Positions 49,451 through 61,980 of a stretch of 64,000 bases of DNA are shown piece after piece (within the stretch, counting starts at the first letter, position 1; every line of letters begins with the position of its first letter). The DNA comes from Pseudoscleropodium purum (taxonomy: Eukaryota > Streptophyta > Bryopsida > Hypnales > Brachytheciaceae). Below the pieces are notes generated by a model. That model did not search any database. It was not told where the DNA came from and saw only the letters and a program-made list of their open reading frames with translations. Location: assembly GCA_963969395.1 (NCBI GenBank), contig OZ017796.1:21206501-21270500 (forward strand). The letters run 5' to 3'. The translations under genes and the position numbers were made by a program.

Positions 49451-51450
49451 TAGAAACTTCAAAATTCAATAACTTTCACGCCCTAGGTTAGAACGTCACA
49501 AAACCAAGCCCGTGCACCCCTCCATGCCAAGGGCTTTCCGACGATACCAAACACATGAATGGAAGACACACGGTCTTGGAGATCTCAACGTGACAAACAA
49601 ACAAACAACCTAACTTAATAGAAGGATGGGAATCACCAAATGGAACAAAAAAACAAAGTTGAAATATAGTGGGGAGGCTTCCCTCTGAAGGCCTCCCTTG
49701 ATACGAAGGCCCCAACCTTAATCCCTCATCACCTAAGGTGACCAAATGTGTCTACTGCAAATTGAAAATAGGATCCTAGCATGGGGAATGGAGACAAATT
49801 CCATAGGCGCATTCATGATTCAAATAACAATAATAGTTAAGGATACGGTATTGCAAATGGTTGCAGGAAAGGGTGTACATGTTGTGTGGGGGAGTGCTAG
49901 GATTGGTGAGATGGTAAACATCGGACATGGCCGTTTGTCTTGGAAGTCCACTTTCTGACCAACATCTGGTGGTCATAGACCATTGGCTTTGGATGCGCCT
50001 TCACGGGACATTGTTTTGTATGTTTTGTAGGGATACTTGCCTTGCTATGATATTGCTGTGAGTGTAGCTCAGGTATAGAAGGTTCTTCAGATTCATCCTC
50101 TATAAGTTTTGTTCAAGTACAACAAGTTTTAGGAATCGCAGATTGCTGATCGAGGTATTTTTGTCGCCCACCTCGGATTTCACTTCAATGTAGGTTTGGC
50201 CAGACTTCTTGCCCATGTGGCCCAATTTTGATCACGATGAATTCTACTTCAATTCTGGTGTGCTTGCCCGCATTTTTATTGCAACATATTTAGTGTCCCA
50301 AAAGTACTCATGATTCGCTTCTGGTGGGGACGAACTTAGTGATGTCACGATTCCTAGGGCTTTTTTGAGTCCAAAAATTTTGATGCTAGCTTGTTGCACT
50401 AAACCCCAACCTTGACGCTTGGAGAAGTTTTGACCAACTATAACCGGTTACGGGCATGAGCTTTAGCCAGTAGCTTCTCCTACGAAGCTTGTTTTTGTTG
50501 CACATTAGAAGGCAAACATCATGTTCTACACTTTGCCGTGTCCACTAAAATTTTATCTAGTACCAGATCTAACCTTAGTAGGGAGATAGACACTAAGTTT
50601 TGGGCCCCGCCATCAATCAATGTGATTGTCAAAAATCATGAAGCACCGTGGACACCAGGCAAATACAAATGATTTCTACTAAAGCTTTGCGATGTGGGTT
50701 CAATCTTAGAAAATCTGAACGGTGGAAAGTCGATCGGACTTGCAAACCTACCTTGTGGTGAAGCTGTAAACTACTCTACGAAAGTTCCCCGACCAATTCC
50801 ACTTAGATTTCGTGTTATAAGATAAAACTCATAGTGGTCTCTTCCAGCTAGTTCCACAGTGCAACGGAGCATGGGTGGTGAGGGGTTAAGGGTAGCTACA
50901 AAATAAAATGATGTGTGTTTGTTAGGAAATAGTTTTAAAAACCAACAAAATTAGTTTTTGTATTTTCATGAGCTTGTATGAATATAAGATGAATTTCATT
51001 GAAAACAACTATGTAGATGCACCTGTTGTGGACACTAAACCAACACCAAAGTAGGCACGGAAACACCCAAAAGTAACACACTTTAAGCTTAGATCATATG
51101 TAAGTGATTGGCTAATGCAAGTGAAAAGCAACAACTTTAGTCTTGGAACCCCGCCTGTCTTCTTTAGAATCCCACTTGTCTTTACTACTTCGAATTCACT
51201 TGCTTTTGAATTCAGGTCTTTTTTTAGGTGTCAGAAAATGATTAGTGTTACATTTTGGTGCTTCTATATCACTAGTTACTTTATTGGTCGTACAAAAAAT
51301 CAGCCTCCACCTCTCATCAAAACCGGGGTCCGGACCCCCCCCCCAACAAACGATGCAATGCATATGTGTGACTATGTCAACCACTGACCCACTGATTTCT
51401 TCCAAGCTAAGCTGAACTTAGCCTTATACTGAGTTATGTTAACAGGCTTT
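49451..51450 (-). mobile_element. Decayed retroelement remnant
   Basis: A moderate-GC block embedded in AT-rich sequence with stop-riddled frames. The one recognisable segment is a retropepsin-like stretch on the minus strand (50522-50635). Sequence on either side on the same strand is rich in open-frame fragments such as 49488-49745. No LTR pair, primer-binding site or reverse transcriptase motif was found, so extents are approximate. Confidence 0.4.
50522..50635 (-). pseudogene. Aspartic protease (retropepsin) fragment of an LTR retrotransposon
   Basis: Thirty-eight codons between two stops read FLTITLIDGGAQNLVSISLL. The ITLIDGGA core matches the D[SGT]GA active-site motif of plant Ty3/gypsy-type proteases, including the following NxxS and leucine-rich spacing. 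Stops on both sides show it is dead. Confidence 0.5.
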
Positions 51451-51948
51451 GAAAGTTTCAATGGATTGTCATAGAGATGCAGCTTTAGTCTTTGATTTCA
51501 TTTTCCAATTTTCATGTTCAAAACCATTTGCATCAAGATCATTACCAACCGCACTTCAACCCCAACTAAGTTACGGAACATCATGTTCACATAGAGCAAT
51601 GTTTGTGGAGAATCACCGGCTAATTAGTTCATTGTTACCCGGTGGAATTGGAAGGGAAAAAAAATGCATTGCAATAGGAAAAAAAAATTGGAAAAAACCT
51701 AGTGACAAAATCTAAAAAATTTATGTTTAGGATAAGGCATAGAGGAAAAAAAGAGACTAAATACTTCAAATAAACAGTTCAATATGGAAATTAAAGGAAA
51801 ATAGTTGATAAAATTCAAAAAATATCCTGAGCGTAGAATTAGATATAGAATTATGTTTATTTTCTCATTCATATATCATAGTGTTTTCCTACACATTGAT
51901 ATTGTAAATTATTCATTTTGTATCTTTCAACAAGACATAAAGCCAAAC
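51451..51948. other. AT-rich sequence, no gene seen
   Basis: An 88-codon frame (51449-51715) has no recognisable features and ends in A-rich low-complexity codons. Confidence 0.4.
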
Positions 51949-52830
51949 TTAACCCCTAAAGTCCCATTGTCTCATCAAGGGACAAATTAGATTTCAGGCA
52001 AGTTATTGTGACCTCAATTTTTGGTGAATTTTTTCAAAACTTTCCCACAATATAGAAAAATTGATTAGCTTTGTGGGGACAAAAGTTATACCTCCAAAGC
52101 CTGATACTAAACTCAATGAGTAGCACAAAAAAAATTGCAAAAAATCAAAATAAATTCTAATTTTTTTTCCCTAAAATGTTATTTTTTGTCTACATATGAA
52201 GCTTTGATTTGTTCTATTTAGACTAATAATGAGAAAGTGAAGGGCAATCTTGTTTTTCAGGCAATTTAAGCATCTTTTAAAAAAAATAACTTATAGGATT
52301 CATTTCTAAATGCAATTTTCACAATTTTTCACAATTTCTTTTTAAGAATGTTGTATTTGCTTGCTAAAACAATTTCACCATTGTGAAAATTGTCTTTCAA
52401 TCCCATCTTGGAGCTATTAACAATTTATTTATTTTTCAATCTTGGATCTACTTCTACTTAACAATTTTTTAAAGAATGAAAATCAAGTGTTTTTTTTAAA
52501 AAAAATTTTAGACTTTCAACTCAATTTTTCAACATAAAAAATTTTAATTTCAAAGTTTGTAGTGCAAAAAAATCCTAAAAAAAGCGGTTAAAGTCATCTG
52601 AAATTACGAGTTAGTGTGCAAATAAATTTTCTTTTTCAACTTTAAATGCTTCTAACTTCCAATCTATATGGTCAAACTTCATGAAATTTTTACCACATGA
52701 AATGAGACAAGTGAAGTACGAGATCCTATGGTTAGATTCTAAAAAAAATATTCTTTTTGTTTTCTTGGATGAACGCAACAACAATGTCAGTTTTGAATAG
52801 TTTTTGAGAGAACATTAGAAGAGTTTGGGG
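51949..52830 (+). mobile_element. TTAA-ended element, right terminus lost
   Basis: The left end TTAACCCCTAAAGTCCCATTG matches the consensus terminus best of all copies. The body is collinear with 16171-17101 throughout (TTTTTGGTGAATT, CTTTGATTTGTTCTATTT, GGTCAAACTTCATGAAATTTTTACC). The expected right terminus is replaced by GAGTTTGGGGGGGTC, so the last 20-30 bases are missing or altered. Confidence 0.65.
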
Positions 52831-52998
52831 GGGTCTAGAAGCGTGTTTTGGGCCTATTCTCTCGCAGCTATTCTCCACAATGAGGGGAACAGCTTGTTGT
52901 TAGAATTTTCTTTTTCATAAAAATAAAAAATAAGTAATAAATAAAAAACTTTGTCTCCAAATGCAAAAATTATTGTTATTATTATTATTTTTGGTCAA

Positions 52999-53025
52999 TG
53001 ACGTGGCAGGGGCTTGGCCACGTCA
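52999..53025. repeat. Perfect 9-bp inverted repeat TGACGTGGC...GCCACGTCA
   Basis: Two perfectly inverted 9-base arms separated by 9 bases. Each arm contains an ACGTGG core typical of plant bZIP-binding (G-box/ABRE-like) sites. A GGTC/GACC pair just outside extends the symmetry imperfectly. It lies in a small GC-richer patch (52990-53075) with no adjacent gene in the window. Confidence 0.6.
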
Positions 53026-53075
53026 GACCATTGCGCCGAACCTGTTCCCTACGTTCGCAAGCTATAATAACTCAC

Positions 53076-54471
53076 AGGCATCTAGAGGCCCCAAAAATCT
53101 TCTAATGAAAATGGCCTTAGGACTTTACGGATTGAACCCACCTAAAATTGAATATAAATATGTTGATTCTATGGCAGAATGCTTGGTCATTTAATCATTA
53201 AAGTTCACCATAATTATATGCTTTACTGTTGGATATCATAGGATTATAACATTTCATTGATAGTCATATCACACACATGCATTTCATGCACCTAAGTTGT
53301 GATATCAAAATGTATTGGGGATTCTAACATGTATATACTAGATAAGTCAACAAAAATAAAAATGACAATAAAAAAATGAACCTTACAAAATATTTTCCAA
53401 AATGAACATTAGTTATGATATTGAAAACATCAAATAAAATTTTAGAACACCAATAATCAACAATATGAAAATACAAAGTGTATGTATATGGTATCAAATA
53501 AATTCCATGTAAAAAAAATTTATAAACTCTTCGTTTAAGTCTTTAAGGACTAAGGAACCTACTTTAGTCATTTGGATAAAAGTGTTTGTATTTGATCCTT
53601 TTAAAAAGCTTTATGCCTATATTGCAAAGGAGGGGAGATAATATATATTTAGTTATAGGATTTTGTGCTTGACTAGTATGAATATGAGTAGAAGAAATTT
53701 CTAATTAAAGCTTCAACCAAGTAGATTGCAAGACATAGAGTTTATAGTGAAAAAGAACAATTAATTTTTAACCTTGCCATACTTGATTACAAGACTGTAA
53801 ATCCTCTTTGCTTAAAATTTGTAAACTATAGACTTTGAATTTAACACTTTATATTCAAGAGTTGAATTGAGAGTCTAGGGCAAAAAAATGTTCATTTTCT
53901 TTCTTGATCAAAAAACAAAACTATACACGAGATGAAAATAAAATCTAAATCATTTATAATTACATTACAAGAAGGGACTAAATAACATGAATCCTATAGG
54001 AAAAATGTTCTAGCAAGCAATAAAAAGTCTATAAAATATTTTCTTAATTGTAGAAGTTGAGTTCAAAAACAAATTGTACACATTATAAAGAAGTGCTTTG
54101 ATTGCCTTCAAGAATTTTGAGTTAAAATTTGGAAAAGATACTTTGCTAAGAATAAAATTTGTTAATATTAACCAAAAGAGTTTCAAATATAGGAAGCACC
54201 TTTTTATCCTTAGGGACAACGAGCAAGATTATTTATTTTTCTACATGCAATTTTTAGCAATTGAAAACTCAAATTCTTATAATTTTTGAAACTCAACCAT
54301 GTATTCAAAGTTGTCAATAATAAATAGCCCTTTAAAAAAAATTCATATTTCATTTTTTACAACACAAACACAAAAATACCTTGACCAATAGGAAATGCAA
54401 AAACAAATCAACAATATCACAATTGCAAACTACAATGAACCAATTTCCATTATGTAGCCATGGTGCATGAA
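53076..54471. other. AT-rich desert left of the inverted repeat
   Basis: No recognisable gene, repeat terminus or RNA. The left arm of the inverted repeat may extend into this stretch, because its partner runs off the end of the window. Confidence 0.45.
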
Positions 54472-56530
54472 AATAATGCTTGATTAGCACTATTTTATAC
54501 TAGAAATCTAGAATGATCATTTTCCACAAAAATCTGACCTAGAAAATCTACCCCATTTTGTCACATCTAATTAATGACTTCTATAAAAATTCAAGAAATC
54601 TCTCTCTTCAAATTTTTTGTAAAATTTGCAAGTGAAAAATTCATCTCCTAGGCCCTTAAAAAACAAATGTAAGGTTTTGATCCTCATAGTCGGATATAAT
54701 CTTTTATATATAGAAAGAGAGATTAAAGCAAGCAAAAAATTGTGATCCAATGGCTAACATTAGGCATTTTTGTTTTGGAATGTATAGGTACTTTGAGATT
54801 AGGGAACTTATCCAAGTAATTGGCAAAGTGAGCTTTGGGCACAAGGCCAAATGGCTAAATACAAAGTAGCGGATAGTGCAATTAGGTGAAAAAATACAAC
54901 TTCTACCCTTTTAACTAATATAGTAAACTTGATGTACATAGATAGTGGGTGAGTATATTTAAAATCAATGGGTGAAACTATTGGACTTTAACATTTGTAG
55001 AATATATTTATAATTTTTCAAATCTAGTCATGTAATCTTTTGTGGCTAGACTTACTTTCACTTGGTACAAATGACTTTCCATGAATTTTGAATCCTCGTG
55101 ATTGTTTGTCCATCCTTTTGTCCGCCATAGGTTCCATATATAATGTTTTGGGCGAGTATCTATTTAGACTCAAGCACTTGCTTGTTGTCTTTTCATACAC
55201 AATGGTAATTTAAAGTTAACATGTCTCTTTGAACAACAATAATATAAAGTTAATGTGTTTGTTTGTACAATGGTAAGTAACGTTAACATGTCTATTCCCT
55301 CCATTAGTAATATAACGTTAACTTGTCTATTCATTCATCAATAATATAATGTTAACTTGTCTATTACTCCATTGGTAATATAGCATTATTCTGTGTATTC
55401 ATGTAACGGCCATGTACAATTAATGTGCTAGTTTGTACAATACAATGGTCATATATAATTAATGTGCTAGTTTGTACAATACAATGGTCATATATAATTA
55501 ATATGTTTGTTTCATTTGTACAACAATAACATAACGTTAACGTGTCTATTTATACAACAATAATGGAAAGTTAACATGTCATTTCATACAATAGAATATT
55601 ACAATCTATTGTTAACTTTGTATTAGAATGTAGCATTTTATAAAATTAGAAATACTACAAAATAAGAGGATCCAAGCTAAATACATAACCCACATATCTC
55701 ATATAGCTAACATCATAATGCATTGTAGATCAAATGAAGGAAAAATTCAAAACACTCGTCTACCTCAAATTATAGAGCCTCAATAGTATTAACTTCACCA
55801 ATGTTGTTTTCTTGATTAATTTAAAAAATGTTGGCACTTTTTAACAAAAACAACAACCCATATCCATATCAAAGTTGACAAATGGACTATATATGTGTAA
55901 AAATATAAATAACTCCAACCCTAAGGTCAATACTAGAATTAATTTATTACTTTAAAATGTTATATATTCTATAGATTCCAAGAAATAAAATATCAAAATA
56001 TCAATTGAATTTTCAAATTTTCAAATCAAAGAAAATTAGCAATTCCTAAATTTTATAAGCTTCCAAATAACAACCTTAAGTTTTCCAAATTTCTAGAAAA
56101 TAAATAATAAGTTTTCAAAATGACCAATTACAAGATTATAATTTATAATTTATAAATCAATTAGGATTTTATATTTTATATTTTGAAATTCTAGCAAATC
56201 AAAAATTTAAAAACTACAAATTGTTTGTTGAGATTTTATATTTGAGAGAAAAGTGAAGACCTAGTAAAGACTATGATACAAAAAATATACCAAAATTCAG
56301 AACTTCAAACTTCTCAAACTTTAAAATCCAACAAAGATATTTAGGTTGAAGCTTAGTTTAAGAATTTGTTGGTTTATGTTTTTTTATTTATGCGTTGATG
56401 TACATAGAGTTTGTTTGTGGCTAAATTTTACAACCAAGAGCAATGAAAATTTAAACCTAAATGGTCAAAGTTGTATAATTTGAAACTATAATTGTATGGA
56501 CATTATTTTTAAACATCTTTCACATAGTGT
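54472..56530 (+). repeat. Left arm of a large inverted repeat
   Basis: Aligned base by base with the reverse complement of 61981-64000, I count 17 substitutions and one 39-base insertion over about 2.02 kb (about 99% identity). The inner boundary is abrupt: identity stops after CACATAGTGT at 56530. The outer boundary is unknown. No coding frame exceeds 70 codons. It could be two oppositely oriented copies of one transposon, long terminal inverted repeats of a larger element, or an inverted segmental duplication. Confidence 0.9.
55201..55620 (+). repeat. GTTAAC-containing minisatellite (left arm)
   Basis: About twelve imperfect units of 31-39 bases, typically AATAATATAACGTTAACTTG followed by TCTATT and a variable AT-rich tail. 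Most units carry a GTTAAC palindrome or its one-base variant. Around 55435-55510 a 39-base unit (TTTGTACAATACAATGGTCA...) is present twice, while the right arm has it once. Confidence 0.8.
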
Positions 56531-59500
56531 TATTTATTTTGGATGTAGCATTGGATTTTGTCTATGTTTTTTTTGAGCTTAGGTAATGGAATGATCCCCT
56601 TTTTAGACTTTTATTTTATAAGGGTACAACAATTTGTTTGAAAGTTAGTTTTTTTTTTGCTGTTAATTTGGGCAATTAAAGTGAAGCATTCACAATTTTC
56701 TTTGAAAATGTCCAAATATCTTTTTAATTTTAAGTGGCAAAAATGAAAAATATTTTTGTTCTGATTTGGTAGATGATTGAATTCTTCAACTCCTTTATTT
56801 GAATTTCTTAACAAAACTTTTAGTTTTTTGTGTTATTTAAATGATAAAATGAATACAAAATTGAATGATTTTGATTCTTGGATGCAAAACACTAAAGATC
56901 CATATTGATGATAATTGAAGATAAATTTATAGATATATTATTGGTCAAAATCTTGTTGACTACACTACTTTGAACCTAAGACCGTACCTTTGCAAAAAGC
57001 TTCTTTTAACCATTATACCATAAACAAATTTGCTTGTGCATATATAAAGAAGAAATTGTGACTTATAAAATTTATTGAGTTTTAATTGATTTGGTGAAAA
57101 AAAATTGAAGTGCTTAGAACAACAAATATATTTTGGTGTCTTTACAAAATTTTGTTAAATTGATCAAGTTGTGACCACTAATGCCTAGAATAAAGGAAAA
57201 CCATAGATTTTTTTTTCCTAGTCACAAATTTCTAGCTAATAGTATATTTCCCATAATCAATACAACTTTGTGAATCATCATCATACAATTAGGGGACTTT
57301 AATGAACGTAGACATGAATTTATATTAGTTGTGAGTGTATATGACTTTTCCATGAAATTTAATGATTTTTATCTACTTTCATTTGTATTTTTACTCAGAA
57401 TGTCCATAGTGCCTAATGTTCCTTTGGTCAAGGATTAGAAAATACTATCAAGTTGTCGAAGAACTACATCTTCTAAAAATAGATGTATAATATCAAAATT
57501 TATTTTCTATTTAAGATTGGGCAATGATAGGAATTTATTCTTCACAAGTACGAGGGGCTTGTCTAAAACATTGGGTCTAAAAAGAATGTATGTTTGAGAT
57601 ATGACCAAATAAAGAACAACACATTGTATTTTTCAAGGTGACTTTTGACAATGTGACATCATCAAGTTTTTGAGTCCTATAACTTTGAAAATTACATTCT
57701 ACTTGGTGGAGAGATCTTAAGATTTGAGATTTGAGTAGAATTTTGTGTGAATAGTAGAATATGAAAATAACAAACTACCATGATAAGTTGGTTGAAACAC
57801 ATTCCATAAAGCAATGTCAAATTTAAATCTCAAGGAAAATGTAAAGATAATTTTAAGCATGAAGGAACAACATGTAAGAGAATTATGTGAAATTACATTT
57901 GAATTCCTTTTGTTGGATAACGTTGTTTAGTATTGGTTAGAAGGTATCTTTTGGGTCTTAAAAATAATGTATTTAGTCCTTCTATATGCTTTCTAGAACA
58001 TGATGCCAATAAGAGAGAGGAAGAAAGGAGAACTCCAATCCGCTAAAGATTGGCATAAATAAAGAGTTCATTCACTCAAGATCTAGGATTGATTCCAAGG
58101 AGTTTGCATAAGTGACTATGTACGAAAAAGATGCAAATATAATGTTTGTATTTCAATTCCTCCCCCTCCTCTCCCTGTGAAAAATCAAGAGCCATTGAGT
58201 TGAGTTAGTCAAGAAAAATTTCCCACCCTTTTAAATGTTATTGATCTTCTTAAAAATCCAAAGCTATTAATCTTTGTAGAACATATGATCTTGGTTGTCC
58301 AATTTGGATACAAAACAGGAATATGGTTACAGGATATGTATATGGTTTCAGACTACAAAATATAGATATAGACATGAAAATGCTTGTCGAATATGACATA
58401 TAAAATACGGATACAATTGTAGGATATGTATAGTTTCAAAATACAAAATACAAATATGGATGCAAATATGCTTACATAATACGAAGTGCAAATATTCAAC
58501 ACATACATTTTCACAAGCATAAAACACACATGTATCCTATATGATTTGCAAGTTTCAAAGGTTTCCCACCTATACATAAATAGGTAGTTAAGGAGGGCTT
58601 TGTATGTTGAATTTATAAATTCAATTCATACAAAGGATTTGTTTGAAAGTCTTACAACTAGTAGGAAAATTATATGTGTACAACTCTCAATTTTTTTAAA
58701 AGCTTAACAACTAATGGGTTAATGCCAAGTGTACCTTTGAAATTGACAATTTGTCACTATTTTATCAAAAAACTCATTTAAAATTGGCAATTCGTCACTT
58801 TGTACCCAAAAGATGTTTGGGCAAACATCTTTTGGGTATTAATGTACTAATGATAATATTACAAAAAGATGCATGCAACTTTGTGCTTGGTCTTTTCCTT
58901 GCTCATTAAAAATCCACAATTGTTGTGAAAAAACGAAAAATTTCAAATCCCTCCATTGAAGACCTCCAACCGTTGGTTAAAATTTTTTTGGAAAACTTCC
59001 ATGGCTTTGAACCTCAATTGTTCATTGGGAAAGGGGAAATTAAACCTCCTTCTTTTCCGGTGATTTTTGAAAACAAATAAAATATAGAAACTTATAGTTA
59101 TACGATTACCTTACATTGATTGATATATAATACTATATATGGAATACATACAAATATTGCATACAAAATATTAATATGGTATAATGTACAATGTACAAAT
59201 ATAGGTATCAATACAAGATACAAAATACTAATATTAATGACAAATGGATACATGTATTGTGTTAATAGCCCTTATCGATTGCAATCAGAATAACTCCTAA
59301 AAAAATATGCAAAAAAGTTGGATTATCAATTATTTTACAAGTAATTTCATTTCACAAGTAAATAAGTTTGTTTGTAGATTGAATTGGTTGATGAAAACTT
59401 TCTCTCATTCTCAATTCAATTTTTATTTTGTTGTAGGAATTTTCAAAGTTCTTCAAATTTAGTACAAAGTTGTACTCTATAGCAAAAAAATTGGATATTA

Positions 59501-59740
59501 AATGGCTTGTAAAAGCTCAAAGTAATTTATAAATGACCATTATTATAGGTCATTTTAAGAAATACGAGGCTCAAATTTTCTATTAAATTTTGGTAACAAA
59601 ATAGCTAAAATATTCTAAAACTCTTTCGACTATAAGGTTGGAATCTCATCATTCTATGCTTTAATATTAAAAAAGATCAAGATAGAGTTTTTATAAGAGT
59701 ACTTTTGATGCTTACAAATATGGCATTTTCGAATGAGAGG
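56531..59740. other. Spacer of the inverted repeat, left part
   Basis: AT-rich sequence without recognisable genes. Frames such as 58353-58577 minus are low-complexity Y/I/C-rich translations of ATA repeats. No transposase or integrase motif was found. Confidence 0.5.
58803..58838. repeat. Perfect palindrome with 17-bp arms
   Basis: TACCCAAAAGATGTTTG, a GG dinucleotide, then the exact reverse complement CAAACATCTTTTGGGTA. The two-base centre would form a very tight hairpin. It is preceded by two copies of an AAATTGRCAATTYGTCACT motif (about 58740-58800). Confidence 0.9.
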
Positions 59741-60621
59741 TTAACTGCTAAAGGACCAGCTTGCATTTTTCGGTTGTATAGAAATTTTGGGTAGGTACTT
59801 GTGACCGAAAATTTCCATATTTTAGGCTGAAATTTAAATAGAAGGTGTGAACAAGGAATATATTTCATATGCAACAAATTTCATGACATTTGGAAATAGG
59901 AGTCAAAAGTTATAGCCTAATATATGTTACTTTTTTCATAACTGGGCAGTTTGGGCAGATTAGAAAAAATCACTGTTTTCAGAAACGAAAATTTGAAATT
60001 GATTTCCAAAGCTTATATATACAAGGAAAGCTTTGAATCATTCCATTTTGATCAACAAGTCAAAAGTTATGAGGATTTTTTGTTTGCAGGAAGTTATGGA
60101 TTTCCTACTCTAAAATAAACTTTGAAAACCTTTATCTTACTCAATTTTCAATATTTTTGAAAAAACAATCCTAGGATGTAAATTGCTTATTACAACATTT
60201 CAACCATTGGGATTTTTATTTTTTAATTTCATATTTTATTTCTCAATAATTTAATACTTTGAAACTTACTTACTAATTTTTTCTTATATGTTGTACATGG
60301 GAAAGCTTGTCTAGGAAAAAGGATCCAAAGAAGCACCATCATTTTGTTCATTTTTTCATAGAAAAGTGAGCTTGTGAAGTGTAGCTGCCCAAATTTTTGC
60401 AGGGCAGAAAAATTATTTTAGTCAATTTGAATGTTTATATCTTGCAATCCACGCACTGGAAATATCTGAATTTTTACCACATGTTTTTGATACTAGATAG
60501 TACAAGATTCTATGGTTACATACATCAAAAAAAGTTTTTTTCAAAAATTTACTACTTGTACTAAAAATGGCAATTTTAAGCTTTTTCAGTGAAAACATAG
60601 TTGTGGAACTTTAGGGGTTAA
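59741..60621 (-). mobile_element. TTAA-flanked TIR element inside the inverted-repeat spacer
   Basis: Ends TTAACTGCTAAAGGACC and (reverse complement of the right end) TTAACCCCTAAAGTTCC are imperfect terminal inverted repeats, with TTAA at 59741-59744 and 60618-60621. Length 881 bp, A/T-rich, no transposase. It is the same subfamily as 20946-21872 in opposite orientation. Confidence 0.65.
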
Positions 60622-61980
60622 ATTATCCAATTAAATATTTTATTCATTTTCCAAACCTCCTAAACCTATTCCAAACCCCAACCCTAACCAACACATGCAA
60701 CAAACCCAAATCTAAACTTGAACCAACCAACTTTCTATTTGTAATTTCAAATTTGTAACCCCATATGCAATTGATATGGAATATTATTGTATTGGTCTTT
60801 GTATCCATATCTATATTTGTCTTCTATATATGTATTTGTATACTCGATTGATGACTTGGATTTTCATCCACGAGGGCCTCTTTCCTAGTCTGACGACACT
60901 CCTTCAATGGCGTCAAAATTTTGCAAAAAGAAAAATGGATGACATGGGGAGTACTTATATTGTTTTGAATGCACATTAGACAGCTATGGACTTTTGGAGG
61001 GGAGTATTGTTTAGCAAAAGTGCGTCGCATCTTTTCATGAGATAGTCACTTAACAATACAAACATACCAACTGTTTCAATGCAATCTAAACTTCCAAAAT
61101 TAATAACATTGAGGCTACATTCTACTCTATTTTGAATTTGTGCCAACCTTTGTATTTCCTTGGTTTATACTACGTCTCAATTCTATTTTTCATTGCTTTC
61201 ATCTTACTTGCCAATTAACTTCTATTTTCAAAATGTTTTCTAAAAATTCTGTCAAGATACCAAATTTTTAAAAAAAATATGAAATTTCAACAAATTTTGA
61301 AGACTTTGAATATTTTGTAATTTTCAAATTCAAAGTCTTTAATTATTTAATTGTCATTGGTAGCGAGGAAAATAGTGAAACCTCATATTTCTGTATTATT
61401 TCTATTTTTTTCTTTGTATTTTTTCTTTATGTTATTTATTTATTAATAATATAGAAGGAATATAATTTTTTTTGCAGTATTAGTGACAACCATATTAAAA
61501 AATTAAGATTCTAAAATTTTGAATTCTGATAAAGATATGAATTTGCAGCTTTAGAATTGATAGAACTGTTCATTGTTCATTTATTCATTTTGGAATCTTT
61601 GCCAATGTATTTTTGAATTTATGGATGAATGAATATTATAATTTTTGAAATTAGTTAAATTTTAGTATTTTAAATTTATAATTGTAATATAATTTTATAT
61701 TTGTTAATTTATAGTCTTGCAAACAAATTATAGAATCTAATTTGAGGGAGCATACTTCAGATAGTTAAAATCCACTGAATTTCAGATGAATGGGCTAAAT
61801 TGACAGGTCTAGAGGCCTAATGCATGGCAGATAAATACATGCAAAAGAAGTTGGAATTTAAACAGCTACTATTGCAATCAATCTTGTAACAAACTAACCA
61901 AAGCGATGGATTCCAAACACATTGTGCATGTAAAGATAAGTCAAAAAGTAAGTTTTGCTCACATATTCAAACAAAAAAAT
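60622..61980. other. Spacer of the inverted repeat, right part
   Basis: AT-rich, with only 67-68 codon frames on opposite strands around 60776-61030 that show no family resemblance. No gene supported. Confidence 0.5.

Noticed and set aside
55201..55620. CRISPR-like array
   Set aside because: Units are contiguous diverged minisatellite repeats with no unique spacers, in a eukaryotic intergenic context.
58353..58577. Y/I/C-rich 74-codon frame
   Set aside because: It is a translation of degenerate ATA/ATG repeats with no domain.
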